Part shown: positions 25,883-33,641 of the stretch, in pieces | Layout: every line of letters starts with the position of its first letter | Numbering within the stretch: position 1 is the stretch's first letter | Source: Cellulomonas humilata | GTDB taxonomy: Bacteria > Actinomycetota > Actinomycetes > Actinomycetales > Cellulomonadaceae | Assembly: GCF_013359775.1 (NCBI RefSeq) | Contig: NZ_JABMCI010000070.1 | Coordinates: 372,001-436,000, forward strand | Length of the DNA stretch: 64,000 nt | Reading direction: 5' to 3' | Notes under the pieces: model-generated | Told to the model about the DNA's origin: nothing | Seen by the model: only the letters and a program-made list of their open reading frames with translations | The model's database searches: none | Position numbers and translations under genes: made by a program

Positions 25883-28345
25883 TCAGACGGTGACCTCGAC
25901 GCGGACGACCGAGCCTTCGGCGGCGTACGGGACGAGGTTGCCCTCGACCGGGGTGCCGTCGACCGTCAGGGTGCCGCGAGCACCCTCGACGCCGGAGTTG
26001 GTCACGTGGATCTCGTACGTGGCGCCGCGGGCGACGCGCGTCACGGTGAACGAGGGGACGTCCGGGCCGATTTGCGGGTCGACGACGAGGCCGTCGTAGT
26101 CCGGACGCACGCCGAGCAGGTACTGGGACACCGCGACGAAGTTCCACGCCGCCGTGCCGGTCAGCCAGGAGTTCTTGGCCTCGCCGGCGCGCGACGCCTG
26201 CTTGCCCGCGATCATCTGCGCGTACACGTACGGCTCGAGCTTGTGGACGTCGGAGATGTCCTCGCGGTACGCCGGGGTGATCCGCTTGTAGTAGTCGAAC
26301 GCCTTGGCGCCGCGGCCCACCACGGTCTCGCCGATGATCACCCAGGGGTTGTTGTGGCAGAAGATGCCACCGTTCTCCTTGTACCCGGGCGGGTAGGTGG
26401 AGACCTCGCCGAGCTCGATCTGGTACGTCGTGTACGCGGGGTACTGGAGCACCAGGCCGTGCGGGGTGCCCAGCATCTCGCCGACGGAGTCGAGGGCCTT
26501 GATGGCCGGGGAGTCGGTCGATGTGCCGTCGACGCCGATGCCCGCCATCACGGCGAAGCCCTGCGGCTCGATCCAGATCTTGCCCTCGGGCTTGGCGTCG
26601 GTGCCCACGGGGTTTCCGTAGAAGTCGTACGCGCGCAGGAACCACTCGCCGTCCCAGCCGTGCTCGAGCACGGCCTCGCGGACCTCGTCGACCACCTTGC
26701 GGGCCTGCGACGCGACCTCGGGGAGGCCGCGGCGCGACGCCAGCTCGGCGAACTCGGCGCCGTAGAGGACGAACTGCGCGGCGATGAACACCGACTCGGC
26801 GTGGCCGCCGGCCTGGTTCTCCGTCGTCTGGAACGACTCGCCGGGGGTCGTCGAGAAGCAGTTGAGGTTGAGGCAGTCGTTCCAGTCCGCGCGGCCGATG
26901 AGCGGCAGGCCGTGCGGGCCGCGGTTGTCGACCGTGAACTGGAACGAGCGGACCAGGTGCTCGAACAGCGGCACCTCGGAGCCGGGCGCGTTGTCGAACG
27001 GCACGGGCTCGTCGAGGATCCCGACGTCGCCGGTCTCCTTGATGTACGCGGCCACGCCGGCGATGAGCCACAGCGGGTCGTCGTTGAAGCCAGAGCCGAT
27101 GTCGTTGTTCCCGCGCTTCGTCAGCGGCTGGTACTGGTGGTACGCCGAGCCGTCCTCGAACTGCGTCGACGCGATGTCGATGATGCGCTCGCGGGCACGC
27201 TCGGGGATGAGGTGCACGAAGCCCAGCAGGTCCTGGTTGGAGTCGCGGAAGCCCATCCCGCGGCCGATGCCGGTCTCGAAGAACGACGCCGAGCGCGACA
27301 TGTTGAACGTGACCATGCACTGGTACTGGTTCCAGATGTTGACCATCCGGTCCAGCTTCTCGTCGTCGGACTTCACCGAGTACGTGGACAGCAGGCCGGT
27401 CCAGTGCGCGCGGAGCTGCTCGAAGGCGGCGTCGGTCTGCTCGGTCGTCGCGAAGCGGCCCAGCAGCGCGTGCGCGGGCTCCTTGTTGATGACCTGGTGG
27501 GCGTCGTCGGCCCACTTCTGCTCGTCGGGGTTCTCGATGTAGCCGAGCACGTAGGTCAGCGCGCGGGACTCGCCCGGTGCCAGCGTGAGCTCGACCGAGT
27601 GCGAGCCGATCGGGTACCAGCCGGACGCCACGGAGTCGGTGGACTTCCCGCTGCGGGGGACCGCTGCCTCACCGAGGCCGTTGTAGGCGCCGACGAACGT
27701 GTCGCGGTCGGTGTCGAAGCCGGCCGCGTGCGTGTTCACGCCGTACACGGCGTAGTGGTCGCGGCGCTCGCGGTACTCGGTCTTGTGGAACACCGCGGAC
27801 CCGTACGGCCCGTCCTGCTCGACCTCGACCTCGCCGATCGACAGGTTCCGCTGGTAGTTGGTCTGGTCGTCCTGCGCGTTCCAGAGGCAGAACTCGACGA
27901 ACGAGAAGAGGGAGATCGACTTCTCGGCGTCGGACGTGTTGGTGACCGTGACCTTCTGGATCTCGGCGGTCTCGCCGATGGGCACGAAGAACAGGGTCTC
28001 GACGGAGATGCCGCGGCGCTCACCCGTGATGCGCGTGTAGCCGAGGCCGTGGCGCGTCTCGAAGTGGTCCAGGTCCGCCTTGACCGGCAGCCACGACGGG
28101 GTCCACACGTCGCCGCCGTCGTTCACGTAGAAGTACCGGCCGCCCGCGTCCGCGGGGATGTTGTTGTAGCGGTACCGCGTCAGGCGGCGCATCTTGGCGT
28201 CGCGGTAGAACGAGTACCCGCCGGACTGGTGCGAGATGAGCGAGAAGAACTGCTCGGAGCCCAGGTAGTTGATCCACGGATAGGGCGTGTGAGGCGTCTC
28301 GATGACGTACTCGCGTGCCTCGTCGTCAAAATGGCCGTACCGCAT
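25883..28345 (-). CDS. cbp: Cellobiose phosphorylase (GH94)
   Basis: An 820-residue glycoside phosphorylase that splits cellobiose with phosphate into alpha-glucose 1-phosphate and glucose in the cytoplasm, saving ATP. It matches the C. gilvus/uda enzymes in length and nearly everywhere I can recall. The general acid Asp490 lies in [10 protein letters not shown], and other family stretches include [38 protein letters not shown] and [13 protein letters not shown]94 domain order is N-terminal sandwich, helical linker, (alpha/alpha)6 barrel, C-terminal jelly roll. GAGGGG about 9 bases before the ATG at 28345 supports the start. Confidence 0.98.
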   Translation of the reverse strand: MRYGHFDDEAREYVIETPHTPYPWINYLGSEQFFSLISHQSGGYSFYRDAKMRRLTRYRYNNIPADAGGRYFYVNDGGDVWTPSWLPVKADLDHFETRHGLGYTRITGERRGISVETLFFVPIGETAEIQKVTVTNTSDAEKSISLFSFVEFCLWNAQDDQTNYQRNLSIGEVEVEQDGPYGSAVFHKTEYRERRDHYAVYGVNTHAAGFDTDRDTFVGAYNGLGEAAVPRSGKSTDSVASGWYPIGSHSVELTLAPGESRALTYVLGYIENPDEQKWADDAHQVINKEPAHALLGRFATTEQTDAAFEQLRAHWTGLLSTYSVKSDDEKLDRMVNIWNQYQCMVTFNMSRSASFFETGIGRGMGFRDSNQDLLGFVHLIPERARERIIDIASTQFEDGSAYHQYQPLTKRGNNDIGSGFNDDPLWLIAGVAAYIKETGDVGILDEPVPFDNAPGSEVPLFEHLVRSFQFTVDNRGPHGLPLIGRADWNDCLNLNCFSTTPGESFQTTENQAGGHAESVFIAAQFVLYGAEFAELASRRGLPEVASQARKVVDEVREAVLEHGWDGEWFLRAYDFYGNPVGTDAKPEGKIWIEPQGFAVMAGIGVDGTSTDSPAIKALDSVGEMLGTPHGLVLQYPAYTTYQIELGEVSTYPPGYKENGGIFCHNNPWVIIGETVVGRGAKAFDYYKRITPAYREDISDVHKLEPYVYAQMIAGKQASRAGEAKNSWLTGTAAWNFVAVSQYLLGVRPDYDGLVVDPQIGPDVPSFTVTRVARGATYEIHVTNSGVEGARGTLTVDGTPVEGNLVPYAAEGSVVRVEVTV

Positions 28346-28397
28346 GGACTTGCCCCTCGAGTGCTCGGCAGTGGCGCCTGCGGCTCCCCGACCTCCC

Positions 28398-28413
28398 CCC
28401 GCACCAGTGCGGG
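28398..28413 (-). promoter_or_regulatory. Short hairpin in the cbp leader
   Basis: CCCGCAC (28398-28404) and GTGCGGG (28407-28413) form a perfect 7-base stem with only two bases between, between the promoter and the cbp ribosome binding site. As an RNA hairpin the loop would open by a pair or two. It might stabilise the leader, or be another protein site. Little else can be said. Confidence 0.35.
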
Positions 28414-28436
28414 TGGTGCGTCGTGCTTCCGGCGCG

Positions 28437-28466
28437 ATATCAGTGTGCGAGAGCGCTCCCACGCAA
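28437..28466 (-). promoter_or_regulatory. cbp promoter with CebR/CelR-type operator
   Basis: On the minus strand, TTGCGT (28466-28461) and TGATAT (28442-28437) are an 18-base-spaced -35/-10 pair. The spacer holds 28448-28461, which on the plus strand reads CGAGAGCGCTCCCA and matches the cellobiose-responsive LacI-family operator TGGGAGCGCTCCCA (Streptomyces CebR, Thermobifida CelR) at 12 of 14 positions. A repressor bound there would block the promoter until cellobiose is present. Consensus is known; this site is inferred. Confidence 0.75.
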
Positions 28467-28619
28467 CTCCCGGACAGGAGCATAGCCGCCCGGATCGCAT
28501 GGGGGAACGGGCCAGGGGGTCAACGAGGGGGAAATCCTGGTCGGAGCGGCCGCGATCCCGCTCCGGTCCACCGACCGGACCTGCCCGGACCGCGCGGCCA
28601 ACCGGACTACCGTGGCCCC

Positions 28620-29195
28620 GTGCTGCTCTCCGACCGCGACATCAAGGCCGAGCTCGAGTCGGGCCGCGTGGCCCTCGACCCCTACGAGCCGGCCATGCTC
28701 CAGCCGTCGAGCATCGACGTGCGCCTCGACCGGTACTTCCGGCTGTTCGACAACCACAAGTACCCGTTCATCGACCCCGCGGCCGACCAGCCGGAGCTCA
28801 CGCGGCTGGTCGAGGTCGGCGCCGGCGAGTCGTTCGTCCTGCACCCCGGCGAGTTCGTCCTCGGCTCGACGTACGAGGCGGTGACCCTGCCCGACGACAT
28901 CGCCGCGCGGCTCGAGGGGAAGTCGTCGCTGGGCCGGCTCGGCCTGCTCACGCACTCGACCGCGGGGTTCATCGACCCCGGGTTCTCCGGGCACGTGACC
29001 CTGGAGCTGTCGAACGTGGCCACGCTGCCGATCCTGCTGTGGCCCGGCATGAAGATCGGCCAGATGTGCTTCTTCCGGCTGTCGTCGCCGTCCGAGCACC
29101 CCTACGGGTCCTCGGAGTACGGCTCGCGGTACCAGGGGCAGCGCGGGCCGACGGCGTCGCGGTCCTGGCAGAACTTCCACCGGACGGACGTCTGA
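28620..29195 (+). CDS. dcd: dCTP deaminase
   Basis: A 191-residue trimeric dUTPase-fold enzyme that turns dCTP into dUTP (or, in the actinobacterial bifunctional form, dUMP). Motifs: [78 protein letters not shown] (catalytic Glu near the end of the first of these; Arg and Ser of the nucleotide site in KSSLGR) and [20 protein letters not shown] start at 28620 matches the family N-terminus ([10 protein letters not shown]). It heads an operon with the unknown gene 3 bases downstream. Confidence 0.95.
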   Translation: MLLSDRDIKAELESGRVALDPYEPAMLQPSSIDVRLDRYFRLFDNHKYPFIDPAADQPELTRLVEVGAGESFVLHPGEFVLGSTYEAVTLPDDIAARLEGKSSLGRLGLLTHSTAGFIDPGFSGHVTLELSNVATLPILLWPGMKIGQMCFFRLSSPSEHPYGSSEYGSRYQGQRGPTASRSWQNFHRTDV

Positions 29196-29198
29196 GCG

Positions 29199-30338
29199 AT
29201 GGCGAGCCTGCCGCGCATCCAGGCCGGCGACCCCGCGCTGCGCAGCCGGCACCTGCTGGGGCTGCCGGAGGACGTGGGCGCCGACGAGGTCGAGGTGCTG
29301 GCGATCAGCCGGTTCGCGCAGGCGCGCTGGGAGGACTCGGACGTGGTCCCGCAGCCGCGCGGGATCATGGGCCCGATGACCGCGGCGCTCGGCATCCGCG
29401 CCGTGGGATCGTCGACCACCCCCGCCCGCACGCTGCGGCTGGCCCGGCTGTCCTCGCTCACCGGGCCCTACCGCGTCGAGGCCGAGGACGCCGTGAGCCT
29501 GGGCCTGCCGACCACCTCGACGCTGGCGTACGTGCTGGTGGCCCCGCGGGAGCGCGGCGAGAAGCCGTACCCGGGCGGTGACCGCGACGGGCTCAAGCGC
29601 GCGTTCCCCGAGGGCATGCCGATCCGCGAGGAGGAGCGCGTCCTCCAGTGGCTCGTGGCCGCGGCGCGACGCCTGGGCGGCTCCGTGCGGATCGGGGAGC
29701 ACGGCACCGTGCTCACGCCGGACGTGGACAGCGCGATCGACCTGACCGTGCTCTCCGACGCCTGGCTGGAGCCCGCGGAGGCGCTCGCCGTGGTCCAGTC
29801 GGTGCAGGCCAGGGCGCGGCTCAGCGAGGCGACCGGCACGTGGACCGGGCCGCAGCGGGGCGCCGGGCGCGACGCGGCCGGGCGGCCGGGGTGGGTGGCC
29901 GAGGCCGGCGGTCGCGGGCTGTCCGCGGCGCTGGACCGGTACGGGGTCGACGACGAGGCAGAGCGCCAGCGCCTGATGGACGAGGCGTCGGCGTTCGACG
30001 AGCTGATGATCGCGGTGCCGCCCGTGCCCGAGGCGTACGGCGTGCTCGTGGACCTGGGGCACGACGGGATGCTCTCGGTCGAGGCCGGCGTCGAGACGAC
30101 CCTGCCGCCCCTGATGCGCGACCTGGCGTGGACCCAGGACGGCGTCGTGGCCTACCGCGTGCACTGGGAGCCCCAGTTCATCGAGGAGCTCGAGGCCGAG
30201 CGGCCGTCGTTCGAGCACCGCGTGGCCCGGTCCCGCGCCGCTCCGCTGGTGCAGGCCGTCGCCCGCGCGGTCCACGGGGCGATCGGCGGGGAGATCGCCG
30301 ACGAGGCCGACTTCCTGGTCGACCCCGAGGACGTCTGA
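29199..30338 (+). CDS. Hypothetical protein, paralogue of 13085-14014
   Basis: A 379-residue protein of the same unrecognised family as 13085-14014. Shared stretches are LTPDVDSAIDLTVLSDAWLEPAEAL and the last 100 residues (LGHDGMLSVEAGVETTLPP, then AYRVHWEPQFIEELEAE, then VARAVHGAIGGEIADEADFLVDPEDV). It has about 90 extra N-terminal residues compared with its partner. No membrane or secretion signals. It starts 3 bases after dcd and precedes a kinase-like and a Nudix gene, which hints at a link to nucleotide metabolism without proving it. Confidence 0.75.
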   Translation: MASLPRIQAGDPALRSRHLLGLPEDVGADEVEVLAISRFAQARWEDSDVVPQPRGIMGPMTAALGIRAVGSSTTPARTLRLARLSSLTGPYRVEAEDAVSLGLPTTSTLAYVLVAPRERGEKPYPGGDRDGLKRAFPEGMPIREEERVLQWLVAAARRLGGSVRIGEHGTVLTPDVDSAIDLTVLSDAWLEPAEALAVVQSVQARARLSEATGTWTGPQRGAGRDAAGRPGWVAEAGGRGLSAALDRYGVDDEAERQRLMDEASAFDELMIAVPPVPEAYGVLVDLGHDGMLSVEAGVETTLPPLMRDLAWTQDGVVAYRVHWEPQFIEELEAERPSFEHRVARSRAAPLVQAVARAVHGAIGGEIADEADFLVDPEDV

Positions 30339-30351
30339 CCGTGGCTGCCCC

Positions 30352-30867
30352 GTGACCGGCACCGTGGTCCTGATCACCGGGATCATGGCCGCCGGGAAGT
30401 CGACCGTGGCGCAGCTGCTGGCCGAGCGGCTGCCACGGTCCGTGCACGTGCGGGGCGACGTGTTCCGGCGGATGGTCGTCTCGGGACGAGCCGAGGTAGG
30501 GACCGACCTGTCGGCGGAGTCGCTCGCGCAGCTGCGGCTGCGCTACCGGTTGGCCGCGATGGTGGCCGACGAGTATGCCGACGCCGGGTTCACCGCGGTC
30601 GTCCAGGACATCGCGCTCGGGGACGACCTGCCCTCGTGGGTGGCGATGTTCCGGAACCCGCCGTGGGTGGTCGTGCTGGCGCCGTCCGCATCGACGGTGG
30701 CGGCGCGCGAGGCGGGGCGGGGCAAGACCGGCTACGGGGCGTGGACCGTCGAGCAGCTCGACGCCGGACTGCGCGACGGGACGCCGCGGACAGGGCTGTG
30801 GCTGGACACGTCCGAGCAGACGCCGGACGAGACCGTCGACGCGATCCTGGCGGGGCTGCCGCTGTGA
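30352..30867 (+). CDS. P-loop kinase-like ATPase
   Basis: A 171-residue small P-loop protein. Walker A is GIMAAGKSTVAQLL (residues 10-23) and a DVFRR region near 40 resembles the lid/substrate area of small kinases and chloramphenicol phosphotransferase-like or gluconate-kinase-like enzymes. A second half shows FRNPPWVVVLAPSASTVAAREAGRG, typical of nucleoside/antibiotic kinases of this type. The phosphate acceptor is unknown. GTG start at 30352; its stop overlaps the next gene's GTG by 4 bases. Confidence 0.75.
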   Translation: MTGTVVLITGIMAAGKSTVAQLLAERLPRSVHVRGDVFRRMVVSGRAEVGTDLSAESLAQLRLRYRLAAMVADEYADAGFTAVVQDIALGDDLPSWVAMFRNPPWVVVLAPSASTVAAREAGRGKTGYGAWTVEQLDAGLRDGTPRTGLWLDTSEQTPDETVDAILAGLPL

Positions 30868-31328
30868 GCGCGCGGACGAGCGCGGGGATCCTGCTGTTCC
30901 GGCGCACCGCCGGGCTCGAGGTGCTGCTGGGGCACATGGGCGGGCCGTTCTGGGCGCGCAAGGACGAGGGCGCGTGGACGATCCCCAAGGGGGAGCCGTC
31001 GCCGGGCGAGGACCCGTTCCAGACCGCGTTGCGGGAGTTCGCGGAGGAGCTCGGGGTGGCCGCGCCGTCGTCAGAACCCCTTCCCCTCGGGGACGTGAAG
31101 CAGAGCGGCGGCAAGGTGGTGACCGCGTGGGCGCTCGAGGGGGATCTGGACGCGTCCGAGATCGCCAGCAACCTGGTGGAGGTCGCCTGGCCGCCGCGGT
31201 CGGGCAAGACGCTCCTGGTCCCCGAGCTGGACCGGGCGGGATGGTTCGCGCCGGACGACGCTCGTCGGCTCGTGGTGAAGGCGCAGGCGGCGTTCGTCGA
31301 CCGGCTGGAGGAGGCCCTCGGCTCGTAG
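30864..31328 (+). CDS. Nudix hydrolase
   Basis: A 154-residue Nudix enzyme. The Nudix box is complete: GEPSPGEDPFQTALREFAEELG, matching GX5EX7REXXEEXG, so it should hydrolyse a nucleoside diphosphate linked to another moiety. The N-terminus SAGILLFRRTAGLEVLLGHMGGPFWARKDEGAWTIPKG resembles diadenosine-polyphosphate/NTP Nudix proteins of actinobacteria. GTG start 30864 in a 4-base overlap with the kinase gene. Substrate unknown. Confidence 0.9.
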   Translation: MSARTSAGILLFRRTAGLEVLLGHMGGPFWARKDEGAWTIPKGEPSPGEDPFQTALREFAEELGVAAPSSEPLPLGDVKQSGGKVVTAWALEGDLDASEIASNLVEVAWPPRSGKTLLVPELDRAGWFAPDDARRLVVKAQAAFVDRLEEALGS

Positions 31329-31334
31329 GGGCCG

Positions 31335-32159
31335 TCAGGTCAGGTGGTCGAAGTCGCCGTTCACCCAGCCGATGTGGCGGTCCGCGGAGCGGCGGACGAC
31401 CGCCTTGGCGTCGGACGCGATGACGTTCGCGAAGTTGCCGTAGAGGCGGTCGAACTCCAGGCGGTCGAGGTGGTCGGCGACCCGGCGAGTGACGGCGCCG
31501 GACAGCGGCAGGTGGTTCGGGTAGCTGCGCATGAACGCGACCGACTTGCGGTCCGGGTTGGCGAAGACCGTGTCGCCGCTGAGCACGACGCCCAGGCCCG
31601 CCGCGCCGGCCGCCCAGTGCGCGATCGCGCTGCCGGGGAAGTGGCCGCCGGGCTGCGACAGGGTGACGCCGGGCAGGACCTCGAGCTCGCCGGACCACGT
31701 CTGGATCACGTGGTCCGGCCGGTTGAGCCAGCGGGCGTCGGTCTCGGCGACGAGCACCGGTGCGTGGCCCAGCGCGCGGCTCCACTCCACCTGGATGCCG
31801 TACATGTGCGGGTGGCTGGCGACGATCGCGCGGACCGGGCCGAGCGCGAGGATCGCGTGGACGACCTCGTCGTCGAAGAAGCCGATCGGGTCCCACAGCA
31901 GGCTGCCGTCGGGGGTGACCAGCAGCTTCGACTGCTGGCCGATGCCGGCGGCCGGGGTGCTGGTGATCGCGTAGAGGTCGAGCTCGAGCTCCTCGAGGTG
32001 CGCGCGGTAGCCCTCCGCGCGGAGGTCCTCCAGGGTGGTCCAGCGCTGGCCGGTGGCCGGCACCCACTGGCGCTCGTCGGCGCAGATGGCGCACACGTCG
32101 TCCTGCTCGGCGCTCTCCACGGCGCACGTGCCGCAGATCCAGAAGGTCACGCTCGTCAC
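31335..32159 (-). CDS. Metallo-beta-lactamase-fold hydrolase with zinc ribbon
   Basis: A 274-residue protein. The N-terminal CGTCAVESAEQDDVCAICADE gives two CxxC pairs, a rubredoxin-like zinc ribbon. The MBL fold then shows VRAIVASHPHMYGIQVEW in place of the canonical HxHxDH, plus GGHFPGSAIAHWA and VVLSGDTVFAN. The changed metal motif suggests altered metal binding or chemistry. GTG start at 32159 overlaps the stop of the DinB gene by 4 bases, so it ends a five-gene unit. Substrate unknown. Confidence 0.8.
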   Translation of the reverse strand: MTSVTFWICGTCAVESAEQDDVCAICADERQWVPATGQRWTTLEDLRAEGYRAHLEELELDLYAITSTPAAGIGQQSKLLVTPDGSLLWDPIGFFDDEVVHAILALGPVRAIVASHPHMYGIQVEWSRALGHAPVLVAETDARWLNRPDHVIQTWSGELEVLPGVTLSQPGGHFPGSAIAHWAAGAAGLGVVLSGDTVFANPDRKSVAFMRSYPNHLPLSGAVTRRVADHLDRLEFDRLYGNFANVIASDAKAVVRRSADRHIGWVNGDFDHLT

Positions 32160-32773
32160 GCTAGCCGCAGGTAGAGGTCCCGCAGAAGGGCGATCTCGGC
32201 GCCGTGGTGGACGACCTCCTGGTTCATCCACCAGACGACGTCGAGGAAGACGTCCTCGGCGTCGGAGCCGTTCGGGTACGTGCTGTAGCCGACCGTGTCG
32301 AGAGCGGCGTCGTCGGCCCCCAGGAGCGTCGCGCGCCAGGCCGCGAGGGCCGCGGTCAGGTGGTCGATCGCTCCCGCGGCGGTGCCCTGCGGCTCGTCGC
32401 CCTGCTCCGTGTGGGTGTGGGTGCCGTCGGTGTGGTCCGCCCGCCCGGCCAGCGTCTTGGTCACGTGGTTGATCCGCCAGCCGATGGAGGTGACCGGCGG
32501 CGGCCAGGGGTGCGGGCGGCCGCCGTCGTGACCCCACTCGCCCGACCCGACCAGCCGCGTCGCGCCCAGACCCCCTGGTCCGTCCGCCTGGCGGCGGATC
32601 GTCCACGCGCCCGGCACTGGCTCCCACAGGAGCTCGGCGTCGGTGAGCGGTGGGACCTCGACCTGGAGGCCGTCGCCGCTGTCGACTGTCGGTCCGGTCA
32701 GTCGGTGCACCAGGCGCTCGCTCGCGAAGTCGTACTCGGCGAGCAGGGGCGCGAGGCGAGGAGGGACGCTCAT
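32156..32773 (-). CDS. DinB-superfamily protein
   Basis: A 205-residue DinB/YfiT-fold protein, second in the window but quite different in sequence from that at 12331. The helix-2 region reads SIGWRINHVTKTL and the last helix MNQEVVHHGAEIALLRDLY, whose His residues could bind a metal. The N-terminal PGAWTIRR-type segment is characteristic. The ATG at 32773 is chosen; a GTG at 32797 would add eight residues without a better ribosome binding site. It is in a row with the lipoprotein above and MBL gene below. Confidence 0.75.
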   Translation of the reverse strand: MSVPPRLAPLLAEYDFASERLVHRLTGPTVDSGDGLQVEVPPLTDAELLWEPVPGAWTIRRQADGPGGLGATRLVGSGEWGHDGGRPHPWPPPVTSIGWRINHVTKTLAGRADHTDGTHTHTEQGDEPQGTAAGAIDHLTAALAAWRATLLGADDAALDTVGYSTYPNGSDAEDVFLDVVWWMNQEVVHHGAEIALLRDLYLRLA

Positions 32774-32814
32774 GCGCCGACCGTGCACCGTCGGCACGAC
32801 GACCGCAACAGGTT

Positions 32815-33297
32815 TCAGGAGAGGCCGAGCGCCTGGAGGGTCGCGGGGGTGAGCTCGACGGGGTTGTCGGGTGTGGCGACGGCACGGCCGTCCTCGACCG
32901 GGTAGAAGGCCTGGGAGATGTTCACCGGCGTCGGCAGCGCATCATCGGCGGGGTCGGAGAGCAGGAGCACGTACTCGTCGCCGACCTCCAGGCCCAGCTG
33001 CACGGCGTCGTCGCACCGGGTGTAGGCGATCTCCAGGGCCGACCCCGGGGTCGCGTCGCCCGTCGCGGTCGCCACGACGTCGACCATCGCGACCGTGCGC
33101 GGGTAGCCCTCGGTGTCGTCGTCCTCCAGCGCGGTGAACGTGCCCCGCACGATGAGGTCGGCGCTGTCCTCGAGCTCCGCGGTCGTGCCGTAGGAGGGGT
33201 AGTCGGCCTGGCACGACGCCCCGGACGCGCCGGGCACGCACGAGGTGACACCGAGGACGAGGATCGCCGCGACGAGCAGGGCGGCGGCGCGCGTCAC
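32815..33297 (-). CDS. Putative lipoprotein
   Basis: A 160-residue secreted protein. The signal peptide AAALLVAAILVLGVTSC has lipobox GVTSC with its Cys at about residue 20, followed by a Ser/Gly stretch and a beta-rich domain (ELEDSADLIVRGTFTALEDDD, then YTRCDDAVQLGLEVGDEYVLLLSD). Three further Cys occur in the mature part. The domain reminds me of OB-like or tissue-inhibitor folds but I cannot name it. GTG 33297 overlaps the VOC gene stop by 4 bases. Confidence 0.7.
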   Translation of the reverse strand: MTRAAALLVAAILVLGVTSCVPGASGASCQADYPSYGTTAELEDSADLIVRGTFTALEDDDTEGYPRTVAMVDVVATATGDATPGSALEIAYTRCDDAVQLGLEVGDEYVLLLSDPADDALPTPVNISQAFYPVEDGRAVATPDNPVELTPATLQALGLS

Positions 33298-33641
33298 GCG
33301 GGCTTCACCACGCACCACTCGTTGCCCTCCGGGTCGAGCAGCACCTGGAACGAGCCGGCGGTGTCGTCGTGGACCTCACCGAACCTCGTCGCGCCCAGTG
33401 CCTCGGCCTGCTCGGTGGCCGCCGCGATGTCGGCGACCTCGACGTCGAGGTGCAGGCGGTTCTTCACCACCTTGCCCTCGGGCACCCGCTGGAACGCGAG
33501 GCGCGTCCAGCCGGGCGGGTCGACGTAGTGCCAGTCGTCGTCGCGCGCCCGTGGGGTGCCGCCGAGCACGTCGGCCCAGAAGCGCGCGAGCGCCCCCGGG
33601 TCCGCGCAGTCGACGACCACCTCGTCGATCCGTCCGATCAT
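33294..33641 (-). CDS. VOC (glyoxalase/bleomycin resistance) family protein
   Basis: A 115-residue single-module VOC protein, complete as a half-unit that would dimerise. It reads MIGRIDEVVVDCADPGALARFWADVLGG, RLHLDVEVADIAAATEQAEALGATR and FQVLLDPEGNEWCVVKPA. The usual metal ligands (His after LD, Glu near GNEW) are only partly present: HLD and GNEWC. It could bind drugs or catalyse a lyase or dioxygenase reaction. ATG start 33641 overlaps the exporter stop (ATGA). Confidence 0.85.
   Translation of the reverse strand: MIGRIDEVVVDCADPGALARFWADVLGGTPRARDDDWHYVDPPGWTRLAFQRVPEGKVVKNRLHLDVEVADIAAATEQAEALGATRFGEVHDDTAGSFQVLLDPEGNEWCVVKPA

Noticed and set aside
28302..28619. Upstream extension of the dCTP deaminase frame
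   Set aside because: The family N-terminus ([10 protein letters not shown]) begins at GTG 28620; the upstream part overlaps the cbp promoter region.
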